A stretch of DNA of 64,000 bases from Salvia splendens (taxonomy: Eukaryota > Streptophyta > Magnoliopsida > Lamiales > Lamiaceae): the NCBI RefSeq assembly GCF_004379255.2, contig NC_056048.1:496001-560000 (forward strand). The letters run 5' to 3'. Made by a program: the position numbers and the translations under genes. Positions 19,648 through 30,231 of this stretch are shown here, piece by piece. The stretch's first letter is position 1; the number at the start of each line of letters is the position of its first letter. Under the pieces are notes generated by a model that saw nothing but the letters and a program-made list of their open reading frames with translations, did no database searches and was not told where the DNA came from.

Positions 19648-19881
19648 TGTTGAAAAAGTAAAATGCGGAAAATAAAAGACACTAGAGAACTTTGAAGACT
19701 ACATTGTGATTTATTTGAATTGTTTGAGATAAATTGTACATTCATATTTATAGAACTAGAGAACTAAATGTACCTAGGGACTTATGAAATTAGGACTATA
19801 CCATAATAATGATATATTCCCTTGAGACCCTAAAGTTACTCTTTCCCATAATCTTGAGACTCTCATATTCTATTTCTAACA
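19648..19881 (-). repeat. 5' LTR of the short LTR element
   Basis: 234 bp; the partner of 17268-17500. Confidence 0.85.
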
Positions 19882-20740
19882 AAAAAGGATTTTATTTTTT
19901 TTGTATGGTGAATGATTATTGCAATTGAAGTGAGAATTCTAAGTATATGAAGATATTTTGAAGCTATATATAGTTGTTTTGTCTCCTACTTGTCAAGTGA
20001 TGGTATCTCTATTTATTAACGCCAACAACCAACTGCATCTTCTTAATACCTATCGTTATCGAATTGTTCATTATTATTGTTGACTAATTAAGGGCTCTCG
20101 TTCATTCATCTCATATAGTTATATATGCATGAATTTTATGAATATATGCGTGTGAAATTCATGTACGGTCATTGTTCTCATTGTTTTGGACCTTGATACT
20201 AATTTCTAGTTGATTCGTGAGTCCATTTGGAACGTGTCAAGCATTTCTATATATAAGTCAAGTAAATCATTTTCGGAAAATCGTCATATGTCACTAGCTC
20301 CATGTGTTAATTGAATGTGAACTTAAAATATTTATTTCATTTTTTTGTTTTTAGAACAGGATATCGACCGATGACTATTTATGTGCTTATTTGTAAATTG
20401 TAAACACTGTGGGGTGGGGGCCCAGCTATATTAAGGATTTTAGATTGATATATATCTAAAGATAAAGACTCATCATTTGGTTAAGGATGGACGAGTCACA
20501 TGTCACTCGACTGTATTTTTGATCGCACTAAACAAAAATACATGTAAAGTTCTTAATATTAATTAGAAACAAAGAATCAAAACAATCAAATCAATTTTCA
20601 CTATCCCACAAAATTTACAAAATCCAAACTTCAAAAAAAATAAAAGTAGAACCCATCATCTTGTATCCAACTTCCTACCTACAACTACAATCTTTACACA
20701 ATAGATACAACTTTTTATACAAAATCAAATACTAGTAATT
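19882..20740. other. Intergenic AT-rich DNA
   Basis: No repeat or gene recognised. The last 150 bp or so are probably the 3' UTR of the gene at 20741-21019. Confidence 0.5.
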
Positions 20741-21019
20741 TCATGCAGCATCACATTCCGGTATACTACCAAGAGCCGGCCTCCACGGCGGCTGATTCTC
20801 CTCTCCGGCGACGAGCTGCGCCAACACCTTCTCCACCGACATCCCTTCCACGTTCAACAGCTTCTGAAGCTCCTTCTTTGATATCTTGATCTTCACCTCC
20901 AAGGAACAAGGCAAAACCGGGGGCAGCCCGGGTTCGTCCATGTCGCGACCCGACCCGAATGAGGCCCAGTCTTCGCCGCCCCATTCCGTCGACGATCCTT
21001 TCCTTATGCAGTTTCCCAT
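20741..21019 (-). CDS. Small plant protein with an N-myristoylation signal (92 aa)
   Basis: I chose the ATG at 21017-21019 (MGNCIRKGSSTEWGGEDW) over the in-frame ATG at 21103, because it gives a clean N-terminal MGNC, the signature of myristoylation at Gly2 with possible palmitoylation at Cys4. The 28 upstream residues are low-complexity Ser-rich. The product has no membrane segment. Its middle part holds a Lys/Leu-rich stretch, SLEVKIKISKKELQKLL, followed by EKVLAQLVAGEE. It looks like one of the short, single-exon, plant-specific membrane-anchored proteins of unknown function. No break was seen. It stands alone, with a GC-rich coding part in AT-rich surroundings, which supports it being real. 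Confidence 0.7.
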   Translation of the reverse strand: MGNCIRKGSSTEWGGEDWASFGSGRDMDEPGLPPVLPCSLEVKIKISKKELQKLLNVEGMSVEKVLAQLVAGEENQPPWRPALGSIPECDAA

Positions 21020-21103
21020 ATTAATGATGAATTGGTTATTGGATTTTGGAAGATCGGTTTTGGTGAATGAGAGAGAAGGAGAGGGTGATATTGATATATG
21101 CAA

Positions 21104-22262
21104 GGGAAGGGGATGGTTGTTTAAAGTGTGGGGCCCGCTCCACCTATTTTGGGTTGGCTTCAGCTCTTCTTGTTGAGCTTAAGTTGTCGGCTCTTCATGC
21201 ATGTCGGCTGCCTTTTTTTTATTTGAATTTATTTTTATAAAAATTGACATTAAAAATCATAAATTTTTATTCAATTCAATTTATCCGACTTTGGAAAACT
21301 ATGTAATGTATAACAATTGAGGAATTATATTGGGTCGTTCTTGTCAGTTAGTTGATGATGATGAGAATAATACTTTCTCCCTCCCATAATTGTACTCTCC
21401 TTTTTATTTTGGTACATTTCAAATATATACTAGTTTTTTTCTATATTTGATAAATTTTTGTCTTGTATCTATTAGCAATATTAATTTCAATTACGTTTCT
21501 TTTGATTTATCTTCTACTTATCAATTTCATATTAAAAGTTTCTAAAATTCTTATTTTTATATAATGGATGAGGAATTTATAAGAATACAACTTCATTTTA
21601 TTAAAAAATATAAATAATATATTGTAAAGACAAACATAGTTTTTTCAATTACGGATAGATGAACTTATTTTAAATGGGAGTGCAAAATCAAGTATGCTTA
21701 ACAAAGCGCCTGCGTTGAACGAATTTTGGGATTTTTTTGACTTTGGAAGAATCATATCAGCAGCCAAAGGTACGGACATATATGAGGTCTTAATTTCTCG
21801 AGTTTATCTTCCATTTTTTATTAATTATATTGTGGTTTCTGCTGATTGTTGTTTGACTTTCTATTCTTACGAATGAATTAATATCATTGAGGCTTGAGCC
21901 ACAAATTATATATATATGGTGAAAGTTACGATGGTTTCTTGAGATACATCACATTATTTAAATAAGTATATACAAACATGAGAAGTTGTCATTTTTAATG
22001 AGTAAATACACACATGAAAATTCATCACATTATGATATTGTACATGAACTAAAAGTTGTCTCAAAATACTCAAAACTTTTAATTTCTCTAGATTTTTCAG
22101 GGGAATTTTAATAACCTTCAGATTAGTGCAATCATGACTAACTGAAATGATAAATTAATATCGCTGTAACTAGCTGACTGACAATTAACATAATGTTTAG
22201 TAATTAAGTTGTATTATTATATACCCATTTCAATCATCCTCTTATCGGTGATTTATGGCACA
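21104..22262. other. Intergenic AT-rich DNA with a Stowaway-like remnant
   Basis: No gene recognised. CTTTCTCCCTCCCATAATTG at about 21373, with AATTACGGATAGATGAAC near 21650 in roughly inverted sense, suggests a decayed Stowaway-type MITE. Confidence 0.4.
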
Positions 22263-22475
22263 GAGAACATCTTTTTTAGTAGTACATCAACTATTCAAAA
22301 TGGGCAAATTTGGTCCGTAACATTTCATAATATCTTTTGAGGTCCATCAACTATAAGTTAATATCAATTCAACTATTTTTTTTTTATTATTTCCAATATT
22401 TTTATGACCAAAATACCCTTAAGGCATGAAGGACAATTCAATCTATTTATCCTCTCATTTTCATTAAAGTATGTT

Positions 22476-23320
22476 TCTTTCTTTATTCATCCACTTTCTT
22501 CTTTCTTCTAATTTATTTGGAATTAAGTTTAATAGTTTCTTGTACTATTATTATTAATATATACCATACCTTATTTGAATATTAAGATATTACTTTCTAG
22601 TGCTTGTTAATACTTTTATATGGTTACATTATCAATTATTTAGATAAAATTAAGATAAATATTTTATTTTAATGAATCTCGTAATTTTATTAAACTGAAA
22701 ATTTAAGTTAATCATAATATATAATATATACTATATTGAAATAAAAATTTAATAAAGTAGAAAAAATATGATTCATGAATAGTCAAGGGAATAGATATGA
22801 GAACTATGAACAGTTTTCATGATATTGTTGTAAATGACCTAATGATAATATTAAGACGTGAAATTGTGATATTAAACAATTGATAGCAACTACTAATTTT
22901 TTATTTAATTAAAAAATCAGATTTAAATTAATCATATATTCAACTAAGAATGTCATTGTCTTTTTTATTAAATTTATTATTGATAATTTCAACTAATTTT
23001 TTTAGACTACAATTACTACATAAGAGTAGGTAAAATAAAACTTAGCTCTTTGAATTATTTAAGATTCTGTGTATATTAATGAATTTTAATTTATTTTTAA
23101 TTGTCAATTTTGTATTGCACTTAAAAATAACATATTCTCCTATATATAGCTTTAAGATTGAAAAATTAATATTACATCTAATAAATTGAACTACTTTTAT
23201 ATACAGATATTGTATAAGTATAATTTTTACATATATACCTAAGTTATTTCACTATTAATATTAAATATAGTACAATGATTTAAAATATTACAAATAAGTA
23301 AAACTAGACGTAAACAATTA
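22476..23320. other. AT-rich inside of the long-TIR element
   Basis: No ORF, motif or repeat recognised. Confidence 0.5.
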
Positions 23321-23414
23321 GCATCCACAGTGGGACGGATGTCCCGACAGACATCCCGACGGACATCCCAAAAACACCTCCTGCCACGTCATAAGGACAT
23401 CCCACTGCACTGCC

Positions 23415-24120
23415 TAGGGCTGGCAAAATATACCGTAATACCGAAATACCGCACTTATCGTACCGAAAAAATACCGAAAATACCTAATTTGCATACCGCA
23501 AGTTGCGGTATGGTATGATACCGTACCGATATCTATCGGTACGGTAAAGGTATAGATTTTCCTATGCCGCGGTATACCGCAATATACCGCATTTACGATA
23601 TTTGCCAAAAATTTGATATATATGTTGTATTTAAAATTTATATAAAAAATAGTTAATATGTTAAAATCCCTTACCATACTTTCATATTTTAGTTTAACCG
23701 CCCCCAACCCCAAACATACATATGCAAAGATGCAAATCAAGTCTACTACATAGATTTGATTATGGTGTAGTTTTAATCTTTTGGAAATTATTTAAATAAG
23801 TGAAATTTTATTTTAAATATTTGGCTATGATAGAAATTTTTTTGTATGAAACTAACTATTTTGGTATACCGTACTCGATATGCCATACCTTATTTCAGTA
23901 TAATGTAAAAGTACGGTATACCGCAATACGGTATGGTATACCGCATAGACGGTATGGTAACGATATCGAAAATAATCATACCAAATTTTGCGGTATACCG
24001 CAATGAGGTATACCGAAAAATTCGGTAAGGTATAGGTATGATATTTTCTTATACCGCAATTTGAGGTATGGTATGCGATATGACATTTTGAGTGCGGTAT
24101 ACCGTACCGTGCCACCCCTA
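23415..24120. mobile_element. hAT-type MITE built of GGTATACCG-like repeats, copy 1
   Basis: The ends TAGGGCTGGCA and TGCCACCCCTA are imperfect inverted repeats. The flanks GCACTGCC (23407-23414) and GCACAGCC (24121-24128) match at 7 of 8 bases, the 8-bp duplication of hAT elements. Both arms (23430-23600 and 23860-24110) consist of dozens of overlapping GGTATACCGCAA / GGTATGGTATACC motifs in both orientations. No real coding capacity. Confidence 0.8.
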
Positions 24121-24353
24121 GCACAGCCACGTCATAAGGACATCCCACTGCACAATGACGGACATCCCGACGGACATCCACAATAATAAAAATTCACAAA
24201 TTCACCAAATTAAACAATTTACGGAATTAAAATTTTGACACGAATACGGAGAAAATGCAACCACTTTGTTTAAAACAAAAAACATACATAATTACTAAAA
24301 AAATACATAGTTAAAAAAAACAACCTCAAGCTTCGACAAATGCAGCCCCCGTC

Positions 24354-25793
24354 TCACTCCTCATCGTCCCCGCCGCCAGTCCCGGTGATACTATCGGGCA
24401 GAGGTGCCATCCCCAAATCGCGTCTCATAGTGTCGATGGCATCCTTCAACATGATCTTGTATAAGTGATCAGTCTCTGCATACCACTTGTCCATGGTGTC
24501 GATACTCTGCGTTAGCTGCACACGGGCGAGATTGTTGAGCTCGGGAGTGAGCAGGGACGGAGATTCCGATTGGACCTCAGGTGGGACTCGCTGGCGCTTC
24601 CCCTAGCCATCCGCATCGCGGTCTTTTGCCCAACTGGGCGAAGGCGGCGGGAAGATGATTGAGGGGTCGTGAACTCTGCCTCGGCGTCAGGGAGTTCGTA
24701 GGAACCGGCACTGCTGTTGTGCTCCCCGGAGGTGTTGATCTTCGTCTACTTCGGTCAGCCAGCTTCAACACCCGCACTAAAATTGGCGGAAGTCTGCACC
24801 ATAAGATAGACCTCCCAATATTTGAACCCCCCGAAACTCAATTCACTGTCGGGGTACTGCTGGTGAGACAGAAGCTTCACATCATCGGCGGACATGCCGC
24901 TTGATGTCGTGCGGAGGTTGTTTTGGTAGATGCCGGTAAATCGGCTGAGCTGCCTTCTCAGCCGCTCCCACTGTTTCCGGCATTGCTCTCCATCGTGAGG
25001 CTTCCCACCTGGCGGTTTGAATTGGAGGTAGCTTTGGCTAATGCGCCACCACATTCTGTCGATGTGCTGGTTAGCCCCGACGTAGGGATCCTCGACTACA
25101 TCAACCCTAGCCTTCGCCAGCGCGACGCACTCCCCTATGCTCCAGATGGTTCTCTTTCTCCCGCCGGCTTTCTTCCCCACCCCCTCGGCCCCCGCCCCAC
25201 CCTCGTTCCCCGCACGCGAGGACGAGGTAGTGCCCTTGCCCTTGCCCTTCCCTCTCCCCTGCTTCTGCGTCCTCCCTGCCGCCGGTTGCATCTCAGTAGG
25301 AGACTCCCTGACCGGAGATAGTCCCAACTCCTCAAAAGAGAAAGTTTCGATGCCTGTGAACTGAGTCTCCAGAGGAGTACTCTGTACTCTGGGGGGGAAT
25401 CACTCGACAATAAATCCATGTAGGGGCGATAGACATTGTCCCCAGGTGATTGGGTGACCCCCTGCCTGCTCCCCCCGCAGCGGCAGGCATGCCCTGCATC
25501 ATCCCGGGCATTTGCGGCATCATCCCGGGCATTTGGGGCATCATCCCCTTCATCGCGGCACTCACCCCGGGCATTTGGGGCATCATCTCACCCATCCCCG
25601 CACACCACGGGGGGTACATATTGTAGTACCCCTGCATCATCCCAGCCATTTGGGGTTGGTGCATCATCGGCGTCATTCCGGGCATCATCCCGAACATCGG
25701 TGCACTTCCGCCGGCATTTTTCCCAACTCTAACGGGAAACATCGGTGTTTGTGACTCGCTCGTGACGGGGGAATCACTATCGTAGTGCTCCAT
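24354..25793 (-). pseudogene. Harbinger-type ORF1: Myb/SANT-like protein (broken)
   Basis: The start is MEHYDSDSPVTSESQTPMFP at 25793. The N-terminal third is a Met/Gln/Pro/Gly low-complexity region with repeated QMPGMM units. A basic linker (about 25260-25170) leads into the Myb/SANT-like domain (RTIWSIGECVALAKARV, MWWRISQSY, CRKQWERLRRQL). The C-terminal part includes MDKWYAETDHLYKIML and ends DDEE, with TGA at 24354-24356. Breaks: a frame change at about 25330-25400, TGA at about 24755 in place of the Trp expected after GVEAG, and at least one further shift at about 24590. In this superfamily the Myb-like protein helps the transposase bind or enter the nucleus. This copy is dead. Confidence 0.75.
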
Positions 25794-26374
25794 TTATCTT
25801 TAAAAGAAATGAAAATATAGAGAGAGAAACTCGTTAAAACAAGTGGTGCGAATGAAATGAAGTTCAACGAGCCATATATATAGAGTTTTTTTTTAAATTA
25901 AAAATCAGGACGTCTGCCGGGACGTCCCTCGGGAACCCGCAATGGCGGACGTCCCGACGGACGTCGTCGGAAATCGGCGGAACTCCGGTGTCCGCAAGCG
26001 CCGCGTTCGCCTCGCGCTCGCCTAATGGCGGACGTCCGGCACGCCGGTCCGACGTCCGCCGCTGCGTATGCTCTTAATAGTAATAGAATATTAATATCAT
26101 TAAGATATTTTTATTTTGAAATTAAATTAGATGAAACCTTTTGTTTGGTACATCAACTATTCCAAATTACATACTTTAATGAAAATGAAAGGGTAAATAG
26201 ATTTAATTGCCCTTCATGGCTTTAAGGGTACTTTGATCATAAAAATATTAAAAATAGCTAAAAAGTAGTTGAGTTGATACTATCTTATAGTTGATGGATC
26301 TCAAAAGATATTATGAAACGTAAACTACTAAATTTGTTCATTTGGATAATTGACTTAATAAAAAAGACGTTCCC

Positions 26375-27712
26375 TCCTTATGATAAATAGACAGCTACAT
26401 AAAAAATTGGAGGTTTGTAGCTATTTTTTATACACAACTATCCTTTCTATGGCATGTCATACAAAGATCATTTCTTAGATAATAACATGGACTTGGCTTA
26501 ACAAATACTACTCCGTAATATGACTGCCACAATAATTATAAGCCTCATAAGATAAGATTAATTAATAAAATAGCTTAGTAATCTAGAAATAAGACCATGA
26601 GCCACGGCTCAGCTCACTCTAGCCGGCTCCGTGTGAAAAGCCAAGAGGCATGGAATCTAGAATCTATGTGGCACTTTGATTGATTTAGATTTGAACGCGG
26701 CTCCCACCGTGGCTTCGCATTTCTATTATGTTAATCAATTAGGAAAATAATTATGACATTTAATTTAATTTAATTTTTATTGGCAATGTTTATCCACTCT
26801 ACTGGAATTAGACAATTAGTGACAGCAATCCCCTGACTGACTCAAATTATTAGAAAACTTCCACGTTGGAAGCTAGTCAAAGGATAAAACGTCTTATATA
26901 TCGACTTTTTACTATTTAATAGTAAATTGTTTGTCTATCATTTATTTTTTAAGATATTGTGAATGGTTAGAAATTCATGTTGTCACTGTTCTACAATTTA
27001 CCTGACATCCATATAAAGGAGACCTGAATAAATATATGGATGTGAAAATGAAAAATGGGTTAAGAAAATCATAAAAATGGGCTCTTGATACAATTGTTGT
27101 TTAAAAGGTAGAAGTAGATTTTTGCGACTAACTTAAAATAGACATATAATTGTTATTTCATGAGAAAAATGAACTCACATGCGCGCAGACCATGGATCCG
27201 ACGTAGGGAGCCGGCTTCAGTGCAGAAGGGGAGGAAAAGTTCCAGGGGAAATAGAAGATGTGATATCCACAATATTTGTATATATTATCCTTTATTTTGA
27301 TATTTAAGATGCTAAAAATTGGAAAATTCTTGATAACGAAGCTCGAGACAATTTCGATTAGAAAAATGAAACTAAGATATCAATGGATTGTGGGTTTTCC
27401 TTTGTGTAAATTAAATTTATGGACATCTTTTAATATAGTTCATAATGCTAGAGAACTAAACTACTATGGAATGTAGAGTTATTTATAAGAACGTGAGTTT
27501 GTTCTAAAAATACTTAATTCTTTTTATTAGGCCTAGGCCCACAATGAATTATTACTAATACTAATATTTTTGTATTATAATTTCAATATAAAATTAATTA
27601 AACACTTGTACAAATTTTCAAAATTAATGGAGGTATAGCTATGCAACTTGCATAATACTACGAGCCAAGAATCCCCTAAATTCCAATCCAGAAAGAGAGA
27701 GAGGTAAGCATC
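26375..27712. other. Intergenic AT-rich DNA
   Basis: No gene or named repeat recognised. GAGGTAAGCATC just before 27713 is only leader sequence of the PPR relic. Confidence 0.5.
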
Positions 27713-29202
27713 ATGCCTTTCAGTTCAACCCAGATCTTCACCTTGTCAAATTGTTCGTTTAAACCCCTACATTTTCACTCATTTCCAAGCACCAGCCACC
27801 AAATTAGATGTTTTTCCGCCTATCCCAAATTCCATTTCAGCCGCATACGTGATCCCGATGATGCCATTGATCAATTCCGGGATATGTTGAGAATGAATCC
27901 GCCCCCTTCTGTTATTGATTTCACCAAGTTATTGACTGCAGTCGTCAAGACGCAGCAATACGCACTTGCCCTTCACCTGGTCGACAAAATGCTTCAAAGG
28001 GGTTCTCCCGTAAATCACTTCACCTTGAGTATTGCGATCGACTGCTTCTGTCGACTTAAAAGACCTGATTTTGGGTTTGCTATTTTAGGCAGTTCCTTCA
28101 AGCGTGGGTACGAGCCTGATGTGGTCACTTTTAACACTGCCCGCAAAGGGCTTGTATAGGTCGGAAGGATCCCAGAGGCTGCAAAGTTAGTGCTGAAGTT
28201 GTCTGCAGAGCAGCTGTGCAATCCCGATGAACGTACGTGTAATACGATGATTAATGGGTTATGCAAAGCCAGAGGTACTCTCAAGGCACTTGAACTGCTT
28301 AGTAGAATGGGAAATGGAAGCTGCAAACCGGATGTGTATGCTTACAACATAGTCATTTATGGTCTGTGCAAAGATGGAAAAGTCGACGAGGCTCTCCAAC
28401 TATTCTCCAACCGGATGTGTATGCTTACAACATAGTCATTTTTTTACCTCTGCTAAAGGGTTAGAGCACGACGTGGTTTCTTATAACACAATGCTTGAGG
28501 CCTTATTTCGTGAAGGCCGATGTGAAGATGGCTTTAAGTTATTCAGTGAGATGGAGGCGGAAGCTCTACCTGTGTGTCCTAATAGAGTGACATACAGTGT
28601 CTTGCTCCATGGTTTGTGCAATGCTCTTCGTATTGATGAAGCGTTTTCCATGTTGCTTACCATGGAAAACAAAGGCACCATTCCGGATATAGTAACTTAC
28701 AGTATCCTCATTGAAGGATTGTGCAAAGATGATAAACTCAAACGAGCAAAGGATGTGTTTGACGATCTTCCTTCCAAAAATTTGGAGCCTAACACATACA
28801 ATTCTTATCCGTGCATTTTGCGAAAAAGGGCAGATAGAAGAAGCTAAGGGTTTGATGACGCAAATGGCGAACAAAGGCTGCTTGCCTAATGTTGTAACAT
28901 ATAATGTCCTTATTGCTGCACTTTGCGAAAAAGGACGGATGGGAGAGGCTAAGGATATGATGACACAAATGGTGAACCAAGGTTGCTTGCCCCATAGTTT
29001 GACGTACAATGTTTTTGTTCAAGGCCTTCTCAGACAGAACAAGATGGACGATGTGATTATTGTATTGAAAGAGATGAATGCAAGAGGGGGATGCACACTT
29101 AGTTTCACCACTATTTCGGAGTTGAGTGAACCTCTACGAAGGGAAGGTAAAGATAGTGTAATATTTGATATGGTTATAAAACGTTTATCAAAGAAGGTGT
29201 AG
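27713..29202 (+). pseudogene. P-class pentatricopeptide repeat (PPR) protein gene, broken
   Basis: The start ATG at 27713 gives a Ser/Phe-rich, basic N-terminus of organelle-targeting type. PPR motifs of about 35 residues then repeat (for example EPDVVTFNT, NPDERTCNTMINGLCKA, KPDVYAYNIVIYGLCKDG, DIVTYSILIEGLCKD, PNVVTYNVLIAALCEKG) and the frame ends at 29202. P-class PPRs of this type bind organelle RNA, often as fertility restorers. Four breaks are visible: TAG at 28157-28159; a local duplication of about 31 bp (28328-28358 repeated at 28411-28441) that brings a stop; a frame change before AKGLEHDVVSYN; and a small deletion near 28798 that shifts the frame. It has no introns, as usual for the family. 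Confidence 0.85.
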
Positions 29203-30231
29203 GCTAATCTGGTTGGATGATTTAAAAGATAGTACTGTGGAGTCTACAAGTTATTATTTGTTTGTTAATCTCCTATGTTTATTTGATATGATTTTAATTG
29301 CCTGAATTGTATTTTGATTGTTGGATTGTGGAGATTGATCAAAACTCTACTTTTAGATATTTGAAGAAATACTTACCCTTGACTTCTACTTTTCAGATAA
29401 GATATTTGGTTTTCATAGTTATACTATACACCCTGCCACCAGATTATGTTTTCAATTTCCAACTGATTAATGTATTTATTTCATACAAGAGTAGAATTTT
29501 GTGCATAGATATATTGTATAATAATGGTGAGATTATCCTTTATCCTGACAAATAGATAAGGTTGATATTGAGATTCTCATGATGCATTTAATCAGTTCAA
29601 ATATATTTACAACTGACCAATGGAAACATGATCCAGTTTAATGTAGGTATTTAATGTCCAACCAATCATCATAGTTATCTTATGTAGCATTGGATCAACC
29701 CATCATTCTAAAAAGCACTAATTTATTCAATCAAGCATTCTGAAATAAGCAAAAGAGGTTGGTGCATATGATTTTTCCTTAACAGAGAACCCATACCTCC
29801 ACCCACCCATTTATATAATAAGGAATTTTAAAAAATCAATGAAATTAAAAATAAAAATTATAGGAATGAAAAGAAGGAGAATGTGAGTATTTATAGATGA
29901 AAATTATAATTGCATAATAAGCAGTCTCTCCGTTCACCATAAGCAAGATGCATTTTTTAAGTACTCAGTGTTGGATCAGAGATGACACATTGCACAAAAT
30001 GCAGTAAAAAAGAAAAGCTTTTATCGACATAGAGGCGACGCCAATATCATACAGAGATGTCTCCTTTTCTTTATAGACAAACAACGGTTATAACTTCATT
30101 TATACTAATCCAGCATCCCAGTTCATGAAACAGACATCCTCGCATCATTTCCACCTCTTTTTCTAGCCCCCTTAACTGTTCCAAGGGCTCCGAGTTTCCT
30201 TTTCCAACTCATTTTCGTCTTCTGAGAGTCC
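29203..30231. other. Intergenic DNA
   Basis: No gene recognised. The part next to 30231 is probably the 3' UTR of the RING gene on the minus strand. Confidence 0.5.

Larger units (their letters stand above)
17268..19881 (-). mobile_element. Short non-autonomous LTR retrotransposon (2.6 kb)
   Basis: Two LTRs (17268-17500 and 19648-19881) begin TGTTGAAAA and end TATTTCCAACA / TATTTCTAACA on the plus strand. The minus strand has TGGTATTAGAGCAGG directly after the LTR at 19648, one base off the initiator-Met priming site in its first 12 bases. It also has GAAGGGGAG as a polypurine tract directly before the LTR at 17500. The element therefore reads right to left. Flanks are AAAAG (17263-17267) and AAAAAG (19882-19887), a near match for a 5-bp duplication. 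The 2.15-kb inside has no RT or integrase. Its longest sense frame is 75 residues (19380-19153, MEPKKRSSLL...), after which stops accumulate. It would need enzymes from another element. Confidence 0.8.
23321..26073 (-). mobile_element. PIF/Harbinger-like element with only a Myb/SANT-like ORF
   Basis: The ends are GCATCCACAGTGG (left) and CCGCTGCGTATGCTC (right), the degenerate GAGCATCCGCAATGG type also seen at 34019. TTA flanks both sides (23318-23320 and 26074-26076), the 3-bp target duplication of this superfamily. Sub-terminal repeats of GGACATCCCGAC / GGACGTCCCGAC are present near both ends. The only gene is the broken Myb/SANT-like ORF1 (24354-25793, minus); no DDE transposase is present. 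A hAT MITE lies inside it. Confidence 0.75.
22263..26374. mobile_element. DNA transposon with ~210-bp terminal inverted repeats (host of nested insertions)
   Basis: The block 22263-22475 returns in inverted orientation at about 26160-26374. Shared motifs include ATTTCATAATATCTTTTGAG, CCATCAACTATAAG, AAATACCCTTAA and TTCATTTTCATTAAAGTATG. Arm identity is moderate. Between the arms are AT-rich DNA without ORFs and the PIF/Harbinger-like element at 23321-26073. Without that insertion the element is about 1.36 kb and non-autonomous. Long TIRs suggest a Mutator-like origin, but I see no clear 9-bp duplication. Confidence 0.65.
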
